DNA of 64,000 nt from positions 62,001 through 126,000 of the forward strand of contig CADBZW010000009.1 of NCBI GenBank assembly GCA_902799345.1, written 5' to 3'. Within the stretch, counting starts at the first letter, position 1; every line of letters starts with the position of its first letter. Below are positions 7,723 through 14,308 of this stretch, one piece after another. The stretch comes from an uncultured Bacteroidia bacterium (lineage in GTDB: Bacteria; Bacteroidota; Bacteroidia; Bacteroidales; F082). The translations under genes and the position numbers were made by a program. The notes below the pieces were generated by a model. It made no database searches, was not told the origin of the DNA, and was given only the letters and a program-made list of their open reading frames with translations.

Positions 7723-8186
7723 ATTACGTGGTGCTATTCGTCCCAAAATATTGGAAAATTGCTACCAAGTTATTGGTTGGTTTTTTCACATTTTTTTGCT
7801 TGGTAATAATCGGAGCATAACTTGAAGAAGTCGTAATCCAAGGCTTCGCTGATTTGGAAAAGAAGGTCGGTGTAGATCCACTTGTGGCGAAACACCCTTC
7901 GGCCTTACCGCGTCAGTTCGGCCTTGATGAGTTTCCCCATGTGGAAATCTTTCGTTGGGTACCGTTTTTCTCTTTCCATAGCGCTTTTCGTGTTTTGGAG
8001 GCCGTCGCCTTGTCTCGAAAAGTAATGGAAAAGGTGCACATCTTTCGTTCGATTGCTTATTAAACTTGGGTGGCTCTGGTATACCGTTACAAATAATAAG
8101 TACGAATGCCATTAAACGCAAACTTTCCGCTAGCTTATTCTCCCGCTTTAAAATTTACCAGATTTTTCCAAGTGAGAACAAGAGCG
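7723..8186. repeat. Duplicated regulator block, copy 1
   Basis: This stretch is closely similar, in the same order, to 11620-12125: a tail starting ATTAC-GGTGCTATTC, the xre-type coding region, then a shared upstream region ending in ACAAGAGCG. Copy 1 has a 36-bp deletion and a stop inside the gene. Identity is highest over the 3' half of the gene (more than 90 bases identical). Confidence 0.85.
7770..7979 (-). pseudogene. Dead copy of an XRE-type HTH regulator
   Basis: In the frame matching the copy at 11667-11912, an ATG at 7979 starts MEREKRYPTKDFHMGKL and is stopped at codon 25 by TAA (7907-7905), where the other copy has CAA. Twelve codons present in the other copy, coding for ITWLAQQVGCSR-like residues of the helix-turn-helix, are deleted in frame right after that. 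The remaining 3' end (VFRHKWIYTDLL, ending CEKTNQ) stays in frame to a TAA at 7770. The gene is therefore inactive as a DNA-binding protein. The longer frame 7786-8121 in another register is a shadow of this relic. Confidence 0.85.
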
Positions 8187-8197
8187 ATGCATGAATA

Positions 8198-10534
8198 TCA
8201 AAAATCATATCCAATCGAAAAATACAAGCTGATTTGCCGATTTATTTCTGACCATTGTGCTGCCAACCCAATGGGACCAATATAACTGTCATAAGAATAC
8301 TTCAAACCCAATCCGGAATAACACACCAAAGACATATCATTTTTTTGAACATTTTCACCAAGCCCGAGAAATATATTGTAAATAGCTGTGAAATAATGCT
8401 TTCGCCAAATATTAAATCGCAGATCGCATCTTAATACAGTGGCTAAATCCTCCACTTTCCTAATATGGTTTACCCCGACAAAAGGCAATTGTCCTTCACA
8501 GTGTCTTCTTCTTATTTCTCCTCCAATGGTGTTCCATAACGAGGCATATTGTGACTCATTAAAGCAGAACCGACCATATAATTGCGGTATTATCGTAAAG
8601 CTTTTGTGCCAAGGTGTGAGATAGCCCTTAAAACAGACATCAATATCTTTCATGATTGCTTGATTTCCATCGGTATCAAAACGAAGATGTCCTCCGATAT
8701 TCGCATAAATGCCCTGCTTCGCGAAATTATTTTTGTCCTGATTATCATATCCGATGGAAAAGTAAGGACCATAAAAACCGTGGTTTTGAAACATCTGGGA
8801 CAATGTGGACAAAGAATCCGATGCTACGTGATTTAAATCTTTAAGATTGACCTGCGGGAAACTTGTTGATACATAACTGATGCCCATTTCGGTCGAAACA
8901 TCCAGTAGCTGGAACAGGGAAACATATCCGCCGATTTCATGGGTTTGCATTCGCAAGTCCAAATTGTCGTTTTCATGAACTGACATTTTCATCAATTGGT
9001 TCCGGTATTCGTAAGCCAAATTAAAGTTGGCAATAGAGAACAACGAATAGGTGGCTTTGACGCTAACCCTTGGATTAAAGCTCAAACGTCCCTTCAGTTT
9101 CAATTTCAAACCAGAAAGCCTATGCTCGTTGAGGCCAAAACTAAACAACAACGCAGCGCCCTCTTCGGTATCATAACGGGCACCAAAACCAGCAACATCG
9201 GGGCTGGCCGAACCTAAATGAAAAACAAGCTGTCGACCTTCAGTCAAACTATCTATTGGGGTAAGTTCATACGACACTGCATCAAACGCACCTGTTCCAC
9301 GATATAGTTCAATGGCTTTCCTAATATTATTTGTCGTAACAAAATCCCCTTCATGGATTTTTCCCCTGCGCTTTAGCCAATTGACTTGGGAATTGGTCAA
9401 ATTTTCGCCATCCATGACTACTTTTTGCACCATAAAAGATTGTCCATTCAAATTGTTCGCTCGATTTGCCCTTGGTCTTTTATGCACTGGTTGTCCTGAT
9501 ATGGAATCCAAACGTTGCTTAAGTTGCAGCAATGCTTCCCGATTTTGCTGTGCTGCTTGATAGCCACGGCTCACAAGAATATCAATGGCTTGAGAAGTGA
9601 AACTAAACGGGCCGAACTCAGCCGTATTGGGTTTGATCAATATGTCACAAAGCATTTTGTTCTCATCCCTTTTGGGATGGATGACAAAATTGTAGATATA
9701 GTCGAAGAGTTTGGATGCTGTTGGTATTTTGTTACCGAAGAAGTACTTCTCGTTACTGAATTCTATCCCGATGATGATGTCTGCCCCCATTTCGCGAAGC
9801 ACATCGGAAGGGAAGATATTTATCAGGCCACCGTCATACAAAAGCTTCCCATTGATAACGACAGGAGAAAAAATCCCGGGGATGGCCATGCTTGCCCTGA
9901 TGGCATCAGCAAGGTTACCACTACGCAACACCACCTCTTTCCCCGCTACAATATCGGTTGCCACACAAGCAAAAGGCACAGGCAAGGCATCAAAGCTAAT
10001 GGAACTTTGGTAGCCTTGACAAAGTTCGTTGAATAGATTCTCTAGTTCCTTGTTGTTCACGTATGCGATAGGCAACTCGCTTATTACAGCTGGGATGAAG
10101 CCTTTCTTAAAAATGCCTTTTGTGTTGAATGGTACGTTGATTATTTGCGTACCATACCTTTCTCGCATATCAGCAGTATAACAAGACCTATCAATATGAT
10201 TTCCGACATATTTCTCCCACTGCAAAGAAGAAATGATTTCCGCCATCTCGTCAGGTGAATATCCCAAGGCATAAATTCCACCAATAATCGACCCCATACT
10301 CGACCCGACCACATAATCAATCGGAATATCCAATTCCTCAAAATACTTCAACACCCCAATGAACGAAGCACCTCTGGCACCACCTCCGGCCAATACCAAT
10401 CCCACTTTTGGCCGTTGGTAGGCTGATATGGAGTCTTGCGCCACAAGTGGAGCGACAAACGACCATGCCAAAAGAGTAAGGACAAGCCTATATTTCAATA
10501 TGGTTTGAATCATCCTAACTATGGATACCAACAT
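8198..10534 (-). CDS. Patatin-like phospholipase with C-terminal outer-membrane barrel
   Basis: 778 residues. A signal peptide (about residues 12-32) leads into a patatin domain: oxyanion motif GLVLAGGGARG at 45-55, nucleophile Ser79 in GSSMG, and the catalytic Asp in the DGG motif (KLLYDGGLIN) near 220. The middle part (about 330-430) resembles a POTRA-like segment, and the C-terminal part carries many alternating strands typical of a BamA/surface-antigen barrel, ending with phenylalanine (SIGYDF). Patatin-barrel fusions of this kind hydrolyse phospholipids and sit in the outer membrane (PlpD-like family). Both catalytic residues are present. It is flanked by the two regulator copies, one dead and one altered, and by small lipoproteins. 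The start could also be Met8. Confidence 0.9.
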   Translation of the reverse strand: MLVSIVRMIQTILKYRLVLTLLAWSFVAPLVAQDSISAYQRPKVGLVLAGGGARGASFIGVLKYFEELDIPIDYVVGSSMGSIIGGIYALGYSPDEMAEIISSLQWEKYVGNHIDRSCYTADMRERYGTQIINVPFNTKGIFKKGFIPAVISELPIAYVNNKELENLFNELCQGYQSSISFDALPVPFACVATDIVAGKEVVLRSGNLADAIRASMAIPGIFSPVVINGKLLYDGGLINIFPSDVLREMGADIIIGIEFSNEKYFFGNKIPTASKLFDYIYNFVIHPKRDENKMLCDILIKPNTAEFGPFSFTSQAIDILVSRGYQAAQQNREALLQLKQRLDSISGQPVHKRPRANRANNLNGQSFMVQKVVMDGENLTNSQVNWLKRRGKIHEGDFVTTNNIRKAIELYRGTGAFDAVSYELTPIDSLTEGRQLVFHLGSASPDVAGFGARYDTEEGAALLFSFGLNEHRLSGLKLKLKGRLSFNPRVSVKATYSLFSIANFNLAYEYRNQLMKMSVHENDNLDLRMQTHEIGGYVSLFQLLDVSTEMGISYVSTSFPQVNLKDLNHVASDSLSTLSQMFQNHGFYGPYFSIGYDNQDKNNFAKQGIYANIGGHLRFDTDGNQAIMKDIDVCFKGYLTPWHKSFTIIPQLYGRFCFNESQYASLWNTIGGEIRRRHCEGQLPFVGVNHIRKVEDLATVLRCDLRFNIWRKHYFTAIYNIFLGLGENVQKNDMSLVCYSGLGLKYSYDSYIGPIGLAAQWSEINRQISLYFSIGYDF

Positions 10535-10598
10535 TAAACAGGAAAGAGGACGACCTCGGAAGCCATCCTCCTTCTTGTTAAGCTATTTAGGATGTACC

Positions 10599-11258
10599 CT
10601 AATTCGACTCAAGTAGTTTCGCTTTTTCCTTCTCGTACTCCTCTTGCGTCAAAATGCCCTCATCCAAAAGCTGCTTCAGCTCTCGAAGCACTTCTGTTTT
10701 TGACTTTGTCAAGGGTTGGGTTGGTGAGATGGTTGGAGGTGTAACGGTTGGCTCCGAAACAGTAGTTGCGGCAGGTGTTTGAGGCATTGGTGCAGAAGCT
10801 GGTGGATTTGTCATATTCGGCTTTTTAGCATTAGGCCTGTAAGTGATGGTGTACAGATAATTCTTGACACTTTCCCTTGTAATCCTCGAATCTCCATCGT
10901 CAGGCCTCCACCAAGCACCCGTAATGGCATCAAGGATAAACGTTCCTGGAGGGATTGGTAAGAAAAAATCTGCAATTAAAGTTCCAGTCCTAAACTTGCG
11001 TCCATTAAACAGCACTGTCTGAGGTTCATCATCACCATCCTGAACAACAATACTGACTTGGTTACATTCCCTTCTTTTGAGGGATGTTGTAACTTCCCCA
11101 TTACCTAAATATTGTCCATTGACAGTAATTTTAGCATCAGGGTGATCTTGCACTCTTACCCGAGCATTGTATTTCGCGCCACCAACGATAGTGGCACAAC
11201 TTGAAAACGATAGCGCAAATGCCGCTAATGAGAGAAAAACGAATAAAAGCCTTTTCAT
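10599..11258 (-). CDS. Lipoprotein with PEGA-like strands and a C-terminal SHOCT motif
   Basis: 219 residues. The lipobox is FSSC at about residues 18-21. The part around 30-75 (YNARVRVQDHPDAKITVNGQ) resembles a PEGA-type or carboxypeptidase-regulatory-like beta fold. A hydrophobic stretch follows (LIADFFLPIPPGTFILDAI), then a proline/threonine-rich linker, then a 30-residue SHOCT motif at the C-terminus (VLRELKQLLDEGILTQEEY). SHOCT is a short oligomerisation motif. Leader copy B stands ten bases before its ATG. The previous gene (11330-11524) is 71 bp upstream on the same strand, so the two may form one transcript. Function unknown. Confidence 0.75.
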   Translation of the reverse strand: MKRLLFVFLSLAAFALSFSSCATIVGGAKYNARVRVQDHPDAKITVNGQYLGNGEVTTSLKRRECNQVSIVVQDGDDEPQTVLFNGRKFRTGTLIADFFLPIPPGTFILDAITGAWWRPDDGDSRITRESVKNYLYTITYRPNAKKPNMTNPPASAPMPQTPAATTVSEPTVTPPTISPTQPLTKSKTEVLRELKQLLDEGILTQEEYEKEKAKLLESN

Positions 11259-11268
11259 TTTTCAATTC

Positions 11269-11298
11269 GCCCAGTTCTAACCCATCGGGCGCATCGGT
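11269..11298 (-). promoter_or_regulatory. 30-bp leader element, copy B
   Basis: Identical to copy C and one base different from copy A. Contains the same MRPMG-stop mini-frame and CCCGATGGG hairpin on the coding strand, ten bases before the start of the SHOCT lipoprotein gene. Confidence 0.75.
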
Positions 11299-11329
11299 GC
11301 TAATTTAATTATGGATTTAATCGATTAAT

Positions 11330-11524
11330 TTAATACACTTCTGCACAACGAAAGTCAACACCATATAGTTGTTCTAAATTTTCCTCCATTTCTGAACATG
11401 AAGATTGGTTGGGCCATTCAAATGAATATTGGGGAGCTAAACACCTACATGTTTTCTTTTTTGAGCAACTAGTTGACAAACATAGACTCAATAATGTCAA
11501 ACAAACAATTACTATTTTCTTCAT
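11330..11524 (-). CDS. Small cysteine-rich lipoprotein
   Basis: 64 residues from the ATG at 11524; a TTG six bases further upstream is possible but less likely. Signal peptide with lipobox STSC (residues 16-19) followed directly by KKKTCRCLAPQYSFEW. Five cysteines in the mature peptide suggest disulfide bonds in the periplasm or on the surface. No family recognised. Leader copy C lies nine bases before the ATG, with a -7 box (TAATTTTG, 11594-11587) further up. Together with the regulator gene at 11667-11912 it forms the same regulator-leader-lipoprotein order seen in the decayed block at 7.3-8.2 kb, but with a different lipoprotein. Confidence 0.65.
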   Translation of the reverse strand: MKKIVIVCLTLLSLCLSTSCSKKKTCRCLAPQYSFEWPNQSSCSEMEENLEQLYGVDFRCAEVY

Positions 11525-11533
11525 TTTCAATTT

Positions 11534-11563
11534 GCCCAGTTCTAACCCATCGGGCGCATCGGT
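11534..11563 (-). promoter_or_regulatory. 30-bp leader element, copy C
   Basis: Same sequence as copy B. On the coding strand: ATG CGC CCG ATG GGT TAG, then nineteen bases to the start codon of the lipoprotein gene. Upstream at 11594-11587 is TAATTTTG, a -7 type box, so the element would be in the 5' untranslated leader. Confidence 0.75.
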
Positions 11564-11586
11564 TTTTAGAGATTGTTAATTTACCG

Positions 11587-11594
11587 CAAAATTA
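11587..11594 (-). promoter_or_regulatory. -7 promoter box TAATTTTG
   Basis: TAnnTTTG box on the minus strand about 24 bp upstream of leader copy C; equivalent in place to the box at 7697-7690. Confidence 0.5.
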
Positions 11595-11619
11595 CACCAA
11601 TTCAATTTATTACCAGCAA

Positions 11620-12125
11620 ATTACACGGTGCTATTCATCCCAATGTTTTGGAAAATTGCTATCAAATCATTGGTTGGATTTTTCACATTTTTTGGCTTGG
11701 TAATAATCGGAGCATAACTTGAAGAAGTCGTAATCCAAGGCTTCGCTGATTTGGAAAAGAAGGTCGGTGTAGATCCACTTGTGGCGAAACACCCGCGAGC
11801 ATCCCACCTGCTGGGCCAACCAAGTGATGCTTCGGCCTTGCCGTGTCAATTCAGCCTTTACAATTTGTCCAAGATGGAAACCTTCCGTAGGGTATCTTTT
11901 TTCTCTTTCCATGGTGCTTTTCGTGTTTTGGAGACCATCCGCCTTGTCCCGAAAAGCAACAGAAAAGGCGCTCACTTTTCGTTTGATTGCTTATTATGTC
12001 TGATGGCTCTGGTAAACCGATGCGGTAATAAGCACGAAAAAGTTTGCGCCATAAAACGCAAACTTTCCGCTGGCTTATTCTCCCGCTTAAAATTTACCAG
12101 ATTTTTCAGACAGAGAACAAGAGCG
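11620..12125. repeat. Duplicated regulator block, copy 2
   Basis: Counterpart of 7723-8186. Carries the readable regulator gene and the shared upstream region with AAACGCAAACTTTCCGCT and TTTACCAGATTTTT. Confidence 0.85.
11667..11912 (-). CDS. XRE-type HTH regulator lacking part of the recognition helix
   Basis: 81 residues from ATG 11912 (a longer frame starts at 11975, but the family normally starts near MEREKRYPTEGFHLG). It belongs to a Bacteroidota family of short regulators with the pattern GFHLGQIVKAEL..QGRSITWLA, then DLLFQISEALDYDFF. Compared with what I remember of this family, about five residues (usual pattern N-I-Y-K after the C-x-R) are missing between CSR and VFRHKW, which would shorten the recognition helix. 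The decayed copy at 7770-7979 shares this right-hand boundary and has lost twelve more codons. DNA binding may thus be changed or lost. It precedes a leader element and a lipoprotein gene. Confidence 0.65.
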   Translation of the reverse strand: MEREKRYPTEGFHLGQIVKAELTRQGRSITWLAQQVGCSRVFRHKWIYTDLLFQISEALDYDFFKLCSDYYQAKKCEKSNQ

Positions 12126-12241
12126 TAAAGCCCGTTAGATTAATATGTCAAGTCAATTTATTGTTCTATTCGATGTCTTTTGTTTTGTGGGACAAAAATA
12201 GGAAAATTTTGGATAACAAAGGTGGATTTCAATAATTCAAT

Positions 12242-12278
12242 AAAAAATCCGGCAGAATGATTCTGTCGGATTTTTTTG
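12242..12278 (-). terminator. Terminator downstream of proS
   Basis: Stem of eleven pairs with one mismatch, ATCCGGCAGAA (12247-12257) and TTCTGTCGGAT (12261-12271), flanked by T and A runs on both sides, so it could work on either strand. proS ends 83 bp upstream on the minus strand. Confidence 0.75.
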
Positions 12279-12283
12279 TCGTT

Positions 12284-12355
12284 GTAGGGCTGTCGTACTA
12301 CGGCAGCCGCTGTAATCGTTTCGAATCAGCGGCTGCCTCGATGTGACAGTTCTAC
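12284..12355. repeat. Nested palindrome with GTAG...CTAC ends
   Basis: Outer arms GTAGGGCTGTC (12284-12294) and GACAGTTCTAC (12345-12355) match with two mismatches. Inside is a perfect 11-bp hairpin GGCAGCCGCTG/CAGCGGCTGCC (12302-12337). The ends resemble the GTAGAGACG palindromes at 218 and 6303. Confidence 0.7.
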
Positions 12356-12360
12356 AAACA

Positions 12361-14088
12361 TTAATCTTTCGGTGTCAGTGCGTCAATCATCTCAGCGATC
12401 TTGGCCTTCACCTCGTCAACGACATTGTCGGGGTTGAGGTCGGCCTTAAAGCTCTTGTCACGGGCTGCGAACTCGATGGCATTGCGTTCCAGCGTCTTCG
12501 GGCTGACCACGATGCGAAGCGGCACGCCGAACAGGTCGGCATCAGAGAACATCACGCCTGCGCTGATGTTGCGGTCGTCGTAGATGACCTCCACACCCGC
12601 CTTCTTGAGGTCTTCGTAGAGCTTATCAGCCACGCGGCGCACGTTCTCGTCAGCGACACGCAGGGCGCAAATCTGCACCTGCCAAGGAGCGATGGTGATG
12701 GGCCAGATGGGGCCGTAGTCGTCGTGACTCACCTCGCAGACCGAAGCCATCAAGCGACCCACGCCGATGCCGTAGCAGCCCATGATGGGGTATTTCAAGG
12801 TGTTGTCGCTGTCGAGGTACTGCATGTTCATCGACTCGGTGTATTTCGTGCCGAGCTGGAAGATGTTACCCACCTCGATGCCGCGGCTGATGGTGATGCT
12901 GTGCTTGCCACACACGGGGCAGATGCCGCCAGCAGTGGCCTTGGCCACGCTGTCGTACTTCACCTCGCCGAGGTCGCGGGCCATGTTCATACCCTTGTAG
13001 TGGTAGTTCTCCTTGTTGGCACCCGCCACGAAGCTGTTCAAGGTCTTCAGCGACTCGTCATAGACCACAGTGATGCCTTCCGGCAAGCCTTTGGGGCCGA
13101 TGAAGCCTGGGCAGATACCCATCTCAGGGGTGACGGTGGCGGCATGCACCTCAGCGCAAAGCAAGTTGCGCAGCTTAGTCTCGTTCACCTCGAGGTCGCC
13201 ACGCAGGAAGACGATGACCAACGAGTCGTCCATGTTACGCTGATACAGAACGGCCTTGCAGGACTGTAGAGGCGACTTATGCAGGTAATTGCACACATCC
13301 TCGATGGTCTTCTGTTCGGGAGTGTAGACCTCTTCCAAAGGCTCGATGGGGTATTCCTCGTTGTGGACGATGCAGTCGGCGGCTTCGCTGTTAGAGCGGT
13401 AGCCACACTCGGGGCAGATGACGATAGTGTCCTCGCCAATGTCAGTGAGCAGCATGAACTCATGCGAAATGCGGCCACCCATCATGCCCGAGTCGGACTT
13501 GACAGCCACCACTTGCGGCACGCCGGCGCGGGCAAAGATACGCTCGTAGGCACGATAGGCCTTGGCATAGTATTGCTCCAAGTCCTCTTGCGAGGTGTGG
13601 AAGCTGTAGGCGTCCTTCATCGTGAACTCGCGGGTACGGATGAGGCCGGCACGCGAGCGGGGTTCATCGCGGAACTTGGTTTGGATTTGGTAAATCATGA
13701 AGGGATACTGCGTGTAGCTCTTCGCGGCGTCGCGCGCGAGTTGCACGGCGGCCTCCTCGTGGGTCATGCCTAACACCATGTCGATGCCGTTACGGTCCTT
13801 GAAACGGAGCAGTTCCGAGCCGATGCTGGTATAGCGTCCCGACTCCTGCCACAATGAACCTGGCATGACGACGGGGAACAGCACCTCTTGGCCGTCGATG
13901 CGGTCCATCTCCTCGCGAATGATGTTCTCTATCTTTTTGGCAATGCGTTTTGCGGGCATGAAGAAGGAGAACAAGCCTGTGCCCACCGACTTAATATAGC
14001 CGCCACGCACCATCAGTGCCTGACTATCGACGACGCAATCGGCAGGCGCCTTCTTGAATCTCTCTCCTAATAAGTTTGCAACTTTCAT
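12361..14088 (-). CDS. proS: Prolyl-tRNA synthetase, bacterial type with editing domain
   Basis: 575 residues. Charges tRNA-Pro with proline in the cytoplasm. Class II motifs are visible: motif 2 near FRDEPRSRAGLIRTREFTMKD broken here as FRDEPRSRAGLIRTREF (about 138-156), and motif 3 GIGVGRLMASV near 440. Between them (about 230-400) lies the YbaK/INS-type editing domain (RNMDDSLVIVFLRGDLEVNE), which removes mischarged alanine, followed by a zinc-like CPVC segment. The C-terminal anticodon domain starts near 470. Bacteroides species I know usually carry the shorter ProS without the insertion, so this longer form is notable. Its terminator lies downstream, and a cloverleaf repeat lies upstream. 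Confidence 0.95.
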   Translation of the reverse strand: MKVANLLGERFKKAPADCVVDSQALMVRGGYIKSVGTGLFSFFMPAKRIAKKIENIIREEMDRIDGQEVLFPVVMPGSLWQESGRYTSIGSELLRFKDRNGIDMVLGMTHEEAAVQLARDAAKSYTQYPFMIYQIQTKFRDEPRSRAGLIRTREFTMKDAYSFHTSQEDLEQYYAKAYRAYERIFARAGVPQVVAVKSDSGMMGGRISHEFMLLTDIGEDTIVICPECGYRSNSEAADCIVHNEEYPIEPLEEVYTPEQKTIEDVCNYLHKSPLQSCKAVLYQRNMDDSLVIVFLRGDLEVNETKLRNLLCAEVHAATVTPEMGICPGFIGPKGLPEGITVVYDESLKTLNSFVAGANKENYHYKGMNMARDLGEVKYDSVAKATAGGICPVCGKHSITISRGIEVGNIFQLGTKYTESMNMQYLDSDNTLKYPIMGCYGIGVGRLMASVCEVSHDDYGPIWPITIAPWQVQICALRVADENVRRVADKLYEDLKKAGVEVIYDDRNISAGVMFSDADLFGVPLRIVVSPKTLERNAIEFAARDKSFKADLNPDNVVDEVKAKIAEMIDALTPKD

Positions 14089-14159
14089 ATCTGGTATTTC
14101 GTGTATTTAATTGATTAACCGATTGTTTGACACGGGACTTATGGGACCATTTACCTCTT

Positions 14160-14251
14160 ACCGTCATTGCGGGCTCCGACCCGCAATCTCCTATGCGAAA
14201 GTGATTCATTTTCGCATTTAGGAGATAGCGGATCAAGTCCGCTATGACGGT
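14160..14251. repeat. Three-hairpin cloverleaf repeat
   Basis: Closed by ACCGTCAT (14160-14167) and ATGACGGT (14244-14251). Inside, in order: hairpin TGCGGG/CCCGCA, a central stem with ATCTCCTA and its complement around TGAAT-like loop, and hairpin AGCGGA/TCCGCT. Pieces of the same repeat (TGCGGG-N-CCCGCA with GTCAT and ATCTCC sides) lie inside the KS-CLF gene at 41064-41148. No gene is seen in the 220-bp gap. Confidence 0.8.
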
Positions 14252-14308
14252 TAGTCTCGTCTCGAAGTCTCGCGTCCTTCAAAAACGGCTGCAAAGGTAC
14301 GGATTTTT

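Noticed and set aside
7786..8121. 111-codon minus-strand frame
   Set aside because: It runs out of register with the regulator copy at 11667-11912; the matching register is interrupted by a TAA and a deletion, so this is a shadow of the pseudogene.
11269..11563. Integron attC sites
   Set aside because: The 30-bp leaders hold short inverted pieces and a TCTAAC word, but lack the long imperfect-stem layout of attC sites; position right before start codons fits a leader better. No integrase is present.
12343..13269. 308-codon plus-strand frame
   Set aside because: Antisense shadow of proS, whose protein is unmistakable.
14160..14251. tRNA gene
   Set aside because: The cloverleaf lacks the T-loop, anticodon and D-arm consensus and is far more symmetric than a tRNA.
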